Assembly (NCBI GenBank): GCA_038373865.1
Contig: JAXGGA010004415.1
Span: 24,704-88,703 of the forward strand
DNA from: Uloborus plumipes
Lineage: Eukaryota > Arthropoda > Arachnida > Araneae > Uloboridae
Reading direction: 5' to 3'
Length of the DNA: 64,000 nucleotides
The notes under the pieces are model-generated. The model did not search any database. It saw only the letters and a list, made by a program, of their open reading frames with translations, and was not told where the DNA came from. Below are positions 33,069 to 43,897 of the stretch, piece after piece (positions within the stretch are counted from its first letter, which is position 1; each line of letters opens with the position of its first letter). Made by a program: the position numbers and the translations under genes.

Positions 33069-35116
33069 CTGTAAGAAAATTACTAAGTAAAAAAACTTGA
33101 CTACATACATATTCAGTCCAACTATTTTGACAAATAGGTGATTCAGTTTAAAAAATGTTTTATACTTAAAATCATCAATAATGATCAAGAGTAGAAATAG
33201 GAATGAATATAGTTGACCAGCTATAGCTGGTTAGTCGCTTTGTTGAATCAAAATTGTTTAGAGCAAACATGTTTCACATAAGCTTGGCTACTGTAATAGT
33301 AACCAAATACAAATTGCATAGCTAAAGTTTATTTAGCACTCGCTGCAGGAATGGCATGGGAGACAGAGGGATTAAATATTACTAACATGGGGAAAGCACC
33401 ATGAAGGGAGGTCACAGTGACCGGCCAAAAATTTCATTTAACAAATTGCCGATTCAGCGAAATTGGAACCATACGTAACTAATTTTCTGAGGCCCAAATG
33501 CCCCTTTTCATTAAATTTTACCAATTGGTAAATTCAGAGTTTCTGCCCCCCTTCTAAATTTTAAGCTGCAACGATTCTGATTACCAATTCTAAAAATGGT
33601 AGTTTATACAGGTGCAGACTATTAGAGTACCTGATAAAAATTGGTCCAGTACTGAGTGTTTGGTATGTCACTATTTTTTTTTTTTTACAAAAATGTATGA
33701 GTATTGAATTTCAACAATTACTAGGCATTGATAGAGTACTGAGTACATACGGAGTACTAAGTGTAGCAACAGTTACAAAATAAGTATTGTTATTAGCAAG
33801 CAGTAGCATACATTACACCCTCTCAGTTTCTTCCTTTTCAACCAATTCCCCTTGCGGCCCAATTCTGAGAGCATAATTTTGAGACCCACTAACAAGTACT
33901 AATTGCGCAAGTAAAAATCTGATGAAAAATAGACGTCTAATCAATATGCATGATGAATAAAGGTGTATGTGCAGATTCAATAAACAGTGAAACTTTGACA
34001 AGTCAAAGTTGTAAGGAATGAGAAAAAAATTAAGAGTTATTGAAAAAGAAAGCAAAATTATCAAATTAAACAGAATACTACCGCTGAAACGATTAAATTA
34101 ATAATATGAGTAAAAAAGTTACTAAGTAATGGATCAAATATGTTACACATTTTCTACAACAACCTTTCAGTGATTATATAAGTTCAAGAGTTTGTATATG
34201 TTGCAAAACTAATTTTTACTCATGAAACTGCTTTTTCGCGAATGATTAGCTTCCTTCACTTATTTTACCAATGCTCCCTTAGGTTCTGGACATACATGCT
34301 GTCTAGTAGGCATTTTCAGTTCGGATTAAAATTTTCATCAGCAATCACTTGCAGATGATACTCTTCAATTTTGTTATTTATGAAAGTGCTTCACTGCATA
34401 ATATTTTTGACAGACTATCCTTCTTAGCTATGGCAGACACTTCTTTAATTTATTCAACTTTTTCGTGCAAGTTAAAAATTTAAAGTATTTCCTAGCCATT
34501 AAAAAGTTCTATGTTAAACGTTGAAATAGCACCATAAACACTTGCTTTGGTTCTTTTGGAGAAAAGCGACTTCGACTTATCGAGTAGCATAGCAAGGAAA
34601 ATTTTATGACGGTTATGATATTAAATTTGGCTTATCGAATATTTCGACAATGAAATTCGGCTTACTGAAAATAAATAACATACATTCTCCATTCAGTTAG
34701 ATGGGAATAAATCTATTCACTTCAGCTAGTCGAAGTTTTTGATTCGTCCAAGTTCAACTTACCAAAGTTTCAAGTAGTAAGTTTTTCATCAAAATCTCCA
34801 TGAACGAATCACATCTTGTTCAAACTTACAAACCGCTTGTGGCACGGAGTAGAAGCTGTTTGTATAAACCCATTTCATCATACTAAGCGATTTTGAATTT
34901 TCAGACTTCCCCAAAATTAAGTTAAAAATTTTTACTGTATCAAGAGTTCTTTTTTTTTTTTTTAAATCTGATTCAAATTATTAACAGCAAGTGCGTCTGA
35001 TATCTTACAATGTGTAAATTAAGCTAAGACAACAACTGATCAAATTCTTTGACCAGTCTTGGGAGTTTCATACATTTTTGTTGTGCAGTATTTAGAGAAA
35101 AATCACACACTCACTT

Positions 35117-35193
35117 TGAATAGAGTAAATTCGTTGTATGATCGTCATTTCTTCACGAAAATGTTTTTCGCAAAACGCGTTTTGTCGGCTCAT
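35117..35193 (-). CDS. Possible first coding exon of the element-borne gene
   Basis: Minus-strand ATG at 35193-35191 opens MSRQNAFCEKHFREEMTIIQ RIYSIQ and reaches a consensus donor GTGAGT near 35117. It lies about 1 kb inside the right terminus and upstream of the confirmed exons. Linkage to them is inferred from position only, because I could not trace the intervening exons. Confidence 0.25.
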
Positions 35194-36171
35194 GATTGAC
35201 CCGCGGGGTAACGCGAAGCCAGTTTCTTCGACGAATCATCTTTAACACATAAATGATCGGGCATAACTTAAATTAAAACATAAATTATTCAACTATGTTG
35301 AAAAGAAAGGGCCACAAACGAATCGCACATAAAACGATGTAAACACACACAGGCATGCTAGCAAAGGAACTAGGCTACGGTTAAAGCGAGGCCACGATTA
35401 GCGTTTAGTTTAGTGCAAGTAGAGTCCCTATAGGAACTCGAAGTGCAACAACATGCAACAGTAATCAGTAACTTAACATATATTAATCGTGAATTATCAA
35501 TTTTAAAACAGACTAATATTTTGTTTTTTCCCAAACTCTTGTAATTGAAATCAAGATTTTAAAATAAGTAATTAGAATAAACATTGGATTTGCTTTCAAA
35601 TATCAAACTATTATTCGACATACGAACTTTCACGGACAATGGATTGAATGTTCAAATAAAAAAATACTAAAAACCTGATGAATCAGAACAACATTTACCT
35701 TTCCAGCTTTTTTTCAATGGCTGCCGCGATCAGTCTGCTTTCTAAAAAAAAAAGAACAAATATTATTCGGCGTATAACTTGAAGGACGCTGAATTCAATG
35801 TTGAAATTACAAAATACTTAAAATCTGATACATGAAAAAATAGTTACCTTTTCAGCTTGCTTCTATAATGGCTGACGATCGGCTTCGGTTCGATCTTCGT
35901 TGTTGAGCAACATTACTGCTTTGGCATTTGGCGGGCTCTGAGATAAATTCCTATTGGCTTTCAGCATAGATGGCGCGTTACGGATTCTGGTGAATTTACG
36001 GTAGATTAACTGTTCGAGAAGAAAATGGTTAACTCGCCGTTTTTCTCAGCGTTGACGGTTTGGAAAGCATCTTATAAATGGTTATTTGACTGTTGCTGGG
36101 TGTATACGGTAAAATGACCATATTGTTTAATGTTAATTAACCATTTTTTCGGAGAAATTTCTAACAGTGTG

Positions 36172-38144
36172 ATATATTTGTTTATTTTTATCTAAGCATT
36201 CTTAGTTCTTCACAATAAGCTTCAATAAGTTCAGCACAAAATTTACTCAAGGCGGCAGAAAATAGGTTATCATCCACAGATGCTGTTCCAAAGCTTGGCG
36301 GAATCTAAAAAACTTTTGAGAGTACTTGCTAAGAACCAGCATCAATCTGTCTGCACTGGTGACACACCAACTAAAACACATTCCGAAAAAAGGCACTTTT
36401 TAAACGTGCCGCGGTCTACCATACACTTTTCTAAAAATATTGATTGAGTGATTTTTTGCAGCTATTGTGCAAGTTAATTTAAATGTCACTTTATTCTTTA
36501 GAAGTCCTTTTAATTTTCACTACAAAATATTTAATGCAGAACGAAATAAAACGGAACAAAATATAAAAAAAAGAAAAACCGAAATAAGATTAAAATTTTC
36601 ATCCAAAAAAAAAAAAACTACATGATTAATTTCAATTTCAAACAACTTAAGAGAATTTAAATTTCAAAGAATTTGAACATTTACCTTGGCGAACCATACC
36701 TTTGTTTTCCTTAGATTCCATTTAAAAAGTTTTAAAAACATTTATTAGTAATTTTGATTTGAAACAAATGAAGAAAACTCCCTGGACAATTTAATATTAT
36801 TTTTAAAAGAAATCCCACGATTCCTGAAACAACAGTTTCAATGTTGGTAAAACTGAAAGCTGCAAAAAAATCGGAATTTATTCAGCATTTCGAGTTTTCT
36901 CGATTGGTTTTCTTTTCCCTTCGGCGTTTTCTTGTTTCACTACTCGTATACTTTCTTTGTTCAAGAAACTTCATTAAAAGACATGGGATCTAATTGAATT
37001 GCGAGAATTCTATCGATCTTGGACGGCTCCATTGATTGAATTTAAAAACAATTCAATCATCTTCGGAAAATGTTTGTAGTGTTGCGGGGTGAAAAAAAGT
37101 TTTATGTAGTTTTTTGTCTTAAGTAATTTTTTGCCTAAGACTTTTTTTCTTTAGAAGAAACTCTTACTTTTCTCTTTAAAATAATCGTTGATAAACAGTT
37201 TTTCTAAGTTTTCATTTAGAAAGTAGTAAAATGTATTTTGAAATTTTTTTTATTACTTTTAAAAATAAATTTGAAAAGCCGGAAAAAAATACAGGTAGTA
37301 TAATATTTTGGATCGGAGGTGTGAATTAAATTTGGCAAAACGGAAAAGATTTGACGAAAACAAGTACAAGTACATAGTATTACTCAATTAAGTCCGCTCT
37401 ATTATTGCAATTTTTGTCTGAAGTTTCCCATATGTTGTGTTCAAATTATTTGTTGATGTAAATTCTAATTTATAATGATAACTTGAAGATTTTAATTGGT
37501 TGCTTTTTTTTCTTCCTTATTTTTTTCCGACAACACTTGTCAGTTGTGCCATTTTTATTCAACTATTCAGATGTAGAATATTTTACTGCTGCTAAAAAAC
37601 TTTTTTGAAGATCTTCACAGAGCAAAAATGTGTTTTAAAAAATTTAAAGTATTTTACTTTAGGGTTTTTAACTACTCATTTTCATATTAATATTTCACCA
37701 TGTCTGCGGGAGCAAGCTTTACACAGCGCCGAGTAAAGGCCATCTCAGCCTAGTTGTAAACTAAGGGCCCTGTCCGGCTCGGAATAGGAGTAGTGTAAGA
37801 TATATAATTTTTAGGGGATGAGCGTCATGATAACAAAATTAACAAGGGGTCAGACTATGCTCTCGGCAGACCTGACTTATAAACGCAGATGATAAACTTT
37901 ATAGTTTAAAGACTTGCTTTTTGGACTTTTGGCTTCATAAAATGCATTAATAGCGAAGGAAGGAAGGAGTAAAATGCCACATCACACCCCCCCCCTATGA
38001 AACATAAAAGTTATAATAGTGTCAGTTAAGTAAAGAAAAACATTCGGTAAGCGGAAAAAAACCCTGTTACTACACTAATGGTAATTTTTGAAACTAAACC
38101 ATATTAGAGATTCTGAAAGTTCTGCGTTATTCCAGACACTTGTG
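36172..38144. other. Non-coding stretch with a small GC-rich patch
   Basis: No gene supported. A GC-richer patch at 37700-37830 (containing GCGCCGAGTAAAGGCCATCT) may be part of an old short interspersed element, but I see no A/B boxes. Poly-C at 37986-37995. Confidence 0.4.
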
Positions 38145-38969
38145 CAGTAGGGTGGGCCGAAAAAGACTTTTTTTTTTTTAATTTCGATAATGGGTATTGC
38201 AGAAAAATTGCCGTTGGGGGGAAAAGTGCACACAAAGAATTAGAAATGTTTTGGTCCATTTCTTAATCTGCCGTAAATGCGTTGAATTTTGAAAAAAATC
38301 CAGTTTTTTCGAGATTTTTAGCATATTATTTAATTTTTTTTCTCTGTTTTCGATAAAGAGTAGGGTGGGACAGGTACCACTTCGGGCATAGAAATTGTGG
38401 TATAATTCTTCCCTTTTCCACAAATGCCTAGAAGATTTGGCAATTTCATGTTTTTTTCTGCCTTTAAAAGTAAATTTTGTCAAAACGTTAATATACTGCT
38501 TTCGCCGCACTTATCTGAAATAGATACATTGTTTGTCCTATTAACCCATTAACCGCCGAAACTCGAAATCATTATTTGTTTTTGATACAAATCATAAAAG
38601 TTACTATTTTGAACCCATACAATAGTATTATGCTGCAAAAAGAACAAAATTCCACTTACATTTAGAAATATAGGGTGTTGCGTTGACGCAACGTTAGCGG
38701 AAAAGGGGTACGGATGCTAAGTAGTTCTATTTGATACAATTCCGCAGTTTCAATGCGTTTTAGACATCTAAAATTTGTATGAGCTTTGATATGGTTTTGA
38801 AATGTGCAGAGAACTTTGGAAGAAAGTAAAAAATGTTTTTTAAAAATCAATCAAAAAATTTTTAATTTAACAAAAACCTGATTATCCAAGGTCATACATG
38901 ATCAACTTCGTAGCAGTCGGGGTGGAGAGCATTATCACAAGCATTGCAACGATAAACAGATTGACAGTG

Positions 38970-39268
38970 GCAATGGGGCCGTGGTCAGCCCGATCAATAA
39001 GACGTCGGACTCGTAACCGGGGTGTCCCGGGTTTGATCCTAGCCGAGGAGTACTCCACCGTCGTTACTAATGGTGGCTGGGCGAAGTAAAATGGGTCGTG
39101 GTCACAAAATCCTTCAAGTTAAACGATGCCTCTAGGGGTACAAAACCAGTTGTTTACTCGGCCCTTGGCCTTGTTCAAAAGAACAGAGCTCTCTGAGCTA
39201 AATCGGGCTTCCATCTTAATGGTGCTTATAAGAACGGAAGCCGTACTTGTTCCGAGTTAAATCAGGAA
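38970..39268 (+). mobile_element. tRNA-derived SINE
   Basis: The head at 38976-39046 resembles a tRNA. It has an A-box-like GTGGTCAGCCCGATC, an anticodon-arm-like GGACTCGTAACC (CGT anticodon, threonine-like), and a B box GGTTTGATCC (39030-39039). The body continues with moderate GC to about 39268. It is not a functional tRNA gene because the acceptor stem does not close. It sits inside the piggyBac-like element. Confidence 0.6.
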
Positions 39269-39682
39269 GAGAAGATCTGTCTACTCGGGCTCGGGTACCC
39301 GAGTGGTTTCAGAAACAACACAATAGAAATACTTGCACCGTACCTTTTTGTATTTGTAAATCTTGCTGTAAAATGCCCCCCCAGATACTGGCATTGGAAA
39401 GCTGAATTTGCTTGACGGTCCTGCAGCTGAACTTTTCTTCTGTGTATTATTATCAAGGGGGGGGGGCTGCAAAAATTAAGTGCAACCTTTTGTCTAAAAC
39501 CCCAACAGTGACTTTCTATTTCCTTCTTCAGACAGTCGTGAAAGTTTCCGAGCATTTGTTTGTGCAGCATAGATATAATTTGAAAATATTGGCCAACATT
39601 TTTTCTCTCTGACTTTAATTCTATAATTTGAAACTAAATTATTTCACTAATCAACATTACCCATTTCCATGTTGTATTGCTC

Positions 39683-39852
39683 CAGGGAAGTCAAGTTTTT
39701 CCAGGGGGGGGGGGGGCAAAGGGTCCAAACACAATGCAATTTCACCGAAAAAACATCAAAAACCACGCCCACTTATATGTAAATACATTGATTTCTCAAA
39801 GCCAGGGGGGGGGCAATTTACCCCCCCCCTGCCCCCCTAAATGACGGGCCTA
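39683..39852 (+). mobile_element. 170-bp hAT-type miniature element, copy 1
   Basis: Flanked by a perfect 8-bp duplication TATTGCTC (39675-39682 and 39853-39860). The start CAGGGAAGTCAAGTTTTTCC and end AAATGACGGGCCTA match the copy at 59912-60085, in opposite orientation. Internal G- and C-runs are characteristic. Confidence 0.88.
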
Positions 39853-40752
39853 TATTGCTCAATGATGCAAAGCTGAGGAACAGGAACCTTTTTCTTCTGT
39901 ATTCTGGAGTAGCAAGAAACGTTCTTTATGGACTCAATTTTACCGTCGAATCATCATCATCACATCAGTTTTTTTTTTTTTTTTAATTTTTTTGTTCAAA
40001 AACATGTTCGAATGCTTCTTAAACTAAGATATCTTGTTCTGGGCCTTTCAAAAGGCGGAGACGAAAAAAAAGTCAAAACGCGCAGAATAGAAATGCGTAT
40101 GCCTTTCGAAAAAGCAGTTGAGACAGGCAGTCTGACCAAATATCTGACTACCCCTTTTTCGCTGACGATGCGCTCACGCAACACCTGCTTTTGCGTTCCT
40201 TCCCTCCGACACAGAATCAATTCTGAGTGGAATTTTTTTTATAAAAGTGACCTTGACTAAGAGTATTTCACATACAAACCCAAACTTTTTTTCTTTTCTA
40301 AGTGTTTTGATAGAAAAATAGATCACAAATTTGAGCAAAAAAAAGCATGTTAGAACCACAATTTTTATTACATATAGAATAAAATGTTTGAGGCAATTTT
40401 TTTACTTAACATGTTTCTATGGTTGTTCCTTAACCTAAAACTGAAATCGGTATAAACATTAGTTAAATAGCGAATTTTTTATGATTTTTTATAATGACCG
40501 TTGCGTCAACGCAACACCAGCGGGTAATGGGTTAAAAAGAAGTTCTTAAAATAATTTCCTAAAAATCTCAAAAAAAAAAAAAACAAAAAAAAACTGCATT
40601 TTTTCCAAACTTCAACGCAATTGCAGCAAATCAAGAAATTTATCAAAAAATTTGAATTTTTTTTTGTTCACTTTGCTCTCCCAATGGCACCTTTTCCGCA
40701 ATACCCATCATCGAAAAAAAAAAAAAAAAGTCTTTTTCGGCCCACCCTATTG

Positions 40753-42172
40753 TGTAGGCATCATTGTTTAAAGATGACACTAAAAAAGTAGTTGTTTTGT
40801 TTTTTAAACGATAAGTAATCTTGAATTTCCCTCTTCATCAGGTCTTCTAGTACTTAATAGACTGTCCACCTACCCACACACAAGAAAAAAAAATATTGCC
40901 ACCTTAGATAGATCCCAATTGCTTTCATTTGACGAACTTTTTTGGGCTCACATCTTTCACCTTAGGGACTAATAATTTTCCTCTTTGTATTTTTGCTACA
41001 ATCTAATTATGAAGTAAAACAGCACCTAGGATTATAAAGTAGTCTCCAGATGCAGTATTAGTATTTTTCTTTTCATCTTTATATTCTCTAAACTGTTTCA
41101 GAAGTTGCACTTTTATCGTTGTAAGAAATTAAATTGCAAAGACTTATCTTAAGGATTTATGGCCAGATCGTTTTAAAGAGATTTAATTTTTATCTTACAA
41201 ATGTATTAACGATTTATTATTGAAGTTATATAAACATCGTGAGAAATTCGAATACATTTTACCTGATCTAGTTTCTTACAAAATGTAAAATATGGTGAAA
41301 AATAAAGATTTTTTTTTTAAAGAAGGAGGGGGTGGGTAATGTTTTTTTTTTTTTTCTTTTTGTGAAAAGGGAGCAGACGTCAGGTAAAGAACAGAATTAA
41401 ATTCTTTAATTGTCGGCATTTTTAACAAATATGTAAACAATTTTGTAAACTTTAATGTGTCTATATCATTTTGAAGTGTGTTACATAGTAAATTATGAGT
41501 ATAAATTATTCTGAGCTAAAAAAACCACATAAAGTAATCCAATAAAATAAAAGAGGATTTTAATTATTATGCTAAAGCAATAATTGATCTGAAATTACGT
41601 TAATGTAAAATATATTCATTATCCAACAATAAAAAACATACCTTGCAAAATACTCATTTAAGGTAGTACAATGGCTTTCATACACATTTCTTTCAAAATT
41701 TTCATATTTGAAAGCGAAGACTTACTGACACAATTTGTTTGAAGAGGGAAAAAATGCATTAAAAAAGTACTAAAGAAAAAAACTTTTTGTTTTACAGTGA
41801 ATTAAAATATTCAAAATAGCGTCAGCATGTTAGCTTCACATAGCAGCTCAATATGTACATGGCTAGTTTTCTGTAAAATAATACAGTTAAAAATTGTCAC
41901 TTTGCATTCACTACCAGAAAGTTCCTTTCCATAGCTTTCTTCTTTGAAAAAGAAGCGGTTTCTCAATTACCACCCTTTTTTCAATTTAAACTAATATATA
42001 CGAGTACACTGGCGGAAAAACTGTATTTGAGTCTAAACACTTCTTTGTTCCATAACAATTTTCACCAGTCTTTCTGAATTGCATGTAAAAAAAAATAGAG
42101 AAAGAAATTCAAGAATAAATAATGGGTCAATCTATTTTCTAAAGAGATAGCACTTTCACGTTTAATGAAACT
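40753..42172. other. Non-coding stretch, nothing recognised
   Basis: AT-rich, with T-runs near 41342. No gene or element end supported. Confidence 0.5.
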
Positions 42173-42626
42173 GACTAGCTTATTACCCTGCGTTGCACGG
42201 GTGCTTATTAAAAATGCTCGCAAAATTAGAATTACTTATCTGTTGGAACCTCTTATTTTTCTGCATCATACAACATATTTGACAATGTTCCAAGGTAATT
42301 AGAACATGAATAATTGTGTTCAACTTATTTCATGCTAAAATGAAATAGGTGAGCCTTAAATAGGTAATTCATTGTTAATCGTAATCTTTGTTGGAAAATA
42401 CTCATATTTAAATGTAAATTTTATAAATGTGCATGCTTAAAGGCTTACCTCTATTACTTAACCTATTCAAAATTGAAAGAAAATGCCCATTTTGTGACAA
42501 AAAATTTGAATTTTTTTTAATTTCAGAACCCTACCTAAGGGAAATCTAGTGCATCAAGGAATCTCTGTGCCAAGTTTGATGAAAGTTCAACGAAAACTGT
42601 GGATTCGTATAAAGAATAAGCGTACA

Positions 42627-42630
<4 letters not shown>
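42173..42630 (+). mobile_element. Interspersed repeat R, copy 2, with TA tail
   Basis: Starts GACTAGCTTATTACCCTGCG TTGCACGGGT and ends TGTGCCAAGTTTGATGAAAG...GTATAAAGAATAAGCGTACA, running into a TA microsatellite (42631-42672). The same start and end motifs occur at 19873-21576 and 46043-46500. Confidence 0.55.

Positions 42631-42672
<42 letters not shown>
42631..42672. repeat. TA microsatellite
   Basis: About 20 TA units at the 3' end of repeat R copy 2. The first DD36E transposon lies directly against it. The tract seems to continue at 43891-43897 and 45021-45110 beyond two inserted elements. Confidence 0.85.
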
Positions 42673-42675
<3 letters not shown>

Positions 42676-42744
42676 TGAAGTGACAAAAGTCATGGGATAG
42701 CAATATGCAAATTTTCAGATGGCAGTAGCATCGCATAGAACAGG

Positions 42745-42750
42745 TATAAA
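42745..42750 (+). promoter_or_regulatory. TATA box of transposase gene, copy 1
   Basis: TATAAA in GGTATAAATGCGCAGTGC, 71 bp upstream of the chosen ATG. The identical site is at 60228-60233 in copy 2. Confidence 0.55.
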
Positions 42751-42815
42751 TGCGCAGTGCTTTTACAGAGCTTTCATTTCTGTTCAAGTTATTCATGTTT
42801 AGAGGTTTTAACGTG

Positions 42816-43859
42816 ATGATGACCGCACGACGTGAATTAACAGACTTTGAACGCGGAATGTTAGTTGGAGCTAGACGCATGGGTCATGCCATTTCGGAAA
42901 TCGTTAGAGAATTCAACATTCCCAGATCCACTGTGTCAAGAGTGTGCCGAGAGTATGAAATTTCAGGCATAACATCCCACCATGGACAGCGCAGTGGTCG
43001 ACCGCCTGCACTTAAAGATCGAGACCGGCGACTTCTGCAAAGAGTCGTAAATTCTAACAGACAAGCAACACTGCGTCAAATCACCGTAGAAATCAATGTG
43101 GGACGTACAATGGACGTGTCTGCTAGAACTGTGCGGAGAAATTTGGATTTCTTGGGCTATTCCAGCAGAAGACCGACTCGAGTGCCTTTACTGACAGAAC
43201 GACATCGCTTGCAGCGACTCTCGTGGGCACGTGAGCATATCGGTTGGTCCCTAGATGAATGGAAAACCGTGGCCTGGTCCGATGAGTCACGATTTCAGCT
43301 GGTAAGAGCCGATGGTAGGGTTCGAGTGTGGCGCAGACCCCACGAAGCCATGGACCCAAACTGTCAGCAAGGCACTGTTCAAGCTGGTGGTGGCTCCGTA
43401 ATGGTGTGGGCTGTTTTTTCATGGCATGGACTTGGTCCTCTAGTGCGACTGGACCGAACATTGACTGGAAATGCTTATGTGCAGCTACTTGGAGATCACT
43501 TGCAGCCATTCATGGACTTCATGTACCCAAACAACGATGGGATTTTTATGGATGACAATGCGCCATGTCACCGGGCCACAACTGTTCGCAATTGGTTTGA
43601 AGAAAATTCTGGACAATTCCAACGAATGATTTGGCCACCTAGATCGCCCGACATGAATCCCATTGAGCGTTTATGGGACACCATCGAGAGGTCTGTTCGT
43701 GCCCAAAATCCTGCCCCATCAACGCTTTCACAATTATGGACGTCTATCGAGACAGCATGGCTCAATATTCCTGCAGAAGACTTCCAACGACTTGTTGAGT
43801 CCATGCCACGTCGAGTTGTTGCACTTCGCCGGGCAAAAGGAGGGCCGACACGATATTAA
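42816..43859 (+). CDS. DD36E Tc1-type transposase, copy 1
   Basis: A 347-residue cut-and-paste transposase. The N-terminal helix-turn-helix (residues about 15-50, with HAISEIVREFNIPRSTVSRV) is followed by a GRPP linker (61-64). A second helix-turn-helix (about 68-110) and the RNase H-fold catalytic domain come next, with D156 (AWSDESRF), D247 (MDDNAPCH) and E284 (SPDMNPIE). The D247-E284 gap holds 36 residues, against 34 in classic Tc1. GGGSVMVWAVFSWHG (191-205) is the usual Gly-rich motif. I start at ATG 42816 although the frame is open from 42750, because copy 2 has a stop just upstream. Relative to copy 2 it has Leu for Arg at 73 and Arg for His at 285. His285 sits in the conserved NPIEHLW motif, so this copy may be less active. 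It probably binds the 27-bp termini in the nucleus. Confidence 0.95.
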   Translation: MMTARRELTDFERGMLVGARRMGHAISEIVREFNIPRSTVSRVCREYEISGITSHHGQRSGRPPALKDRDRRLLQRVVNSNRQATLRQITVEINVGRTMDVSARTVRRNLDFLGYSSRRPTRVPLLTERHRLQRLSWAREHIGWSLDEWKTVAWSDESRFQLVRADGRVRVWRRPHEAMDPNCQQGTVQAGGGSVMVWAVFSWHGLGPLVRLDRTLTGNAYVQLLGDHLQPFMDFMYPNNDGIFMDDNAPCHRATTVRNWFEENSGQFQRMIWPPRSPDMNPIERLWDTIERSVRAQNPAPSTLSQLWTSIETAWLNIPAEDFQRLVESMPRRVVALRRAKGGPTRY

Positions 43860-43897
43860 GAGGTATCCCATGACTTTTGTCACTTCAGTGTATATAT

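Larger units (their letters stand above)
27919..36169 (-). mobile_element. 8.25-kb CACTG-ended element carrying a spliced gene
   Basis: Left end CACTGTTAGAAATTTC and right-end complement CACTGTTAGAAATTTC are identical for 16 bp, and imperfect similarity continues to about 30 bp. TG lies outside both ends (27917-27918 and 36170-36171). Next to each terminus are arrays of AACCGT/ACGGTT motifs (27960-28350 and 35990-36150), typical of subterminal transposase-binding repeats in CACTA-like elements. Inside is a minus-strand gene with in-frame exons (29495-33068) plus two later hAT-type insertions. CACTG ends plus subterminal arrays suggest the CMC group (CACTA/Mirage/Chapaev), but I recognise no transposase catalytic block. 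Confidence 0.7.
38545..40531. mobile_element. PiggyBac-like element without transposase
   Basis: CCCATTAACCGC (left) and the complement CCCATTACCCGC (right) lie between TTAA at 38541-38544 and 40532-40535. A subterminal GGTGTTGCGTTGACGCAACG occurs at 38671-38692 and, inverted, at 40498-40518. That is further symmetric structure as in piggyBac ends. The interior carries a SINE and a hAT-type miniature element but no transposase that I can see. Confidence 0.8.
38145..40752. mobile_element. Element with ~190-bp inverted ends, split by piggyBac-like unit
   Basis: 38145-38340 and 40560-40752 are inverted copies: CAGTAGGGTGGGCCGAAAAA on the left matches the complement of the right end, and GGGTATTGCGGAAAA-type blocks follow on both sides, about 85 percent identical by eye. 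Left and right arms (about 400 and 220 bp) flank the 1.99-kb TTAA-bounded insertion 38545-40531. No transposase is seen. The superfamily is unknown and the target duplication unclear. Confidence 0.75.
42673..43890 (+). mobile_element. Intact DD36E Tc1-type transposon, copy 1
   Basis: Termini CACTGAAGTGACAAAAGTCA (first 20 of 27 perfect inverted bases) lie between TA at 42671-42672 and 43891-43892. The unit is 1218 bp, exactly the length of copy 2 at 60156-61373. One uninterrupted transposase frame fills it. A TATA box at 42745 precedes the frame. It was inserted in a TA microsatellite, as expected for a TA-targeting element. Confidence 0.97.

Noticed and set aside
33813..34064. Possible further exon of the element-borne gene (GSQNYALRIGPQGELVEKEE region)
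   Set aside because: Looks partly coding, but the available acceptor and donor do not fit the phase-2 pattern of the confirmed exons. Left out of the gene model.
38976..39046. Functional tRNA gene (threonine, CGT)
   Set aside because: A- and B-box-like segments and an anticodon arm are visible, but the acceptor stem does not pair and a SINE-like body continues downstream.
43123..43509. 128-codon minus-strand frame (and the equivalent at 60576-60992)
   Set aside because: Shadow of the DD36E transposase gene on the opposite strand.
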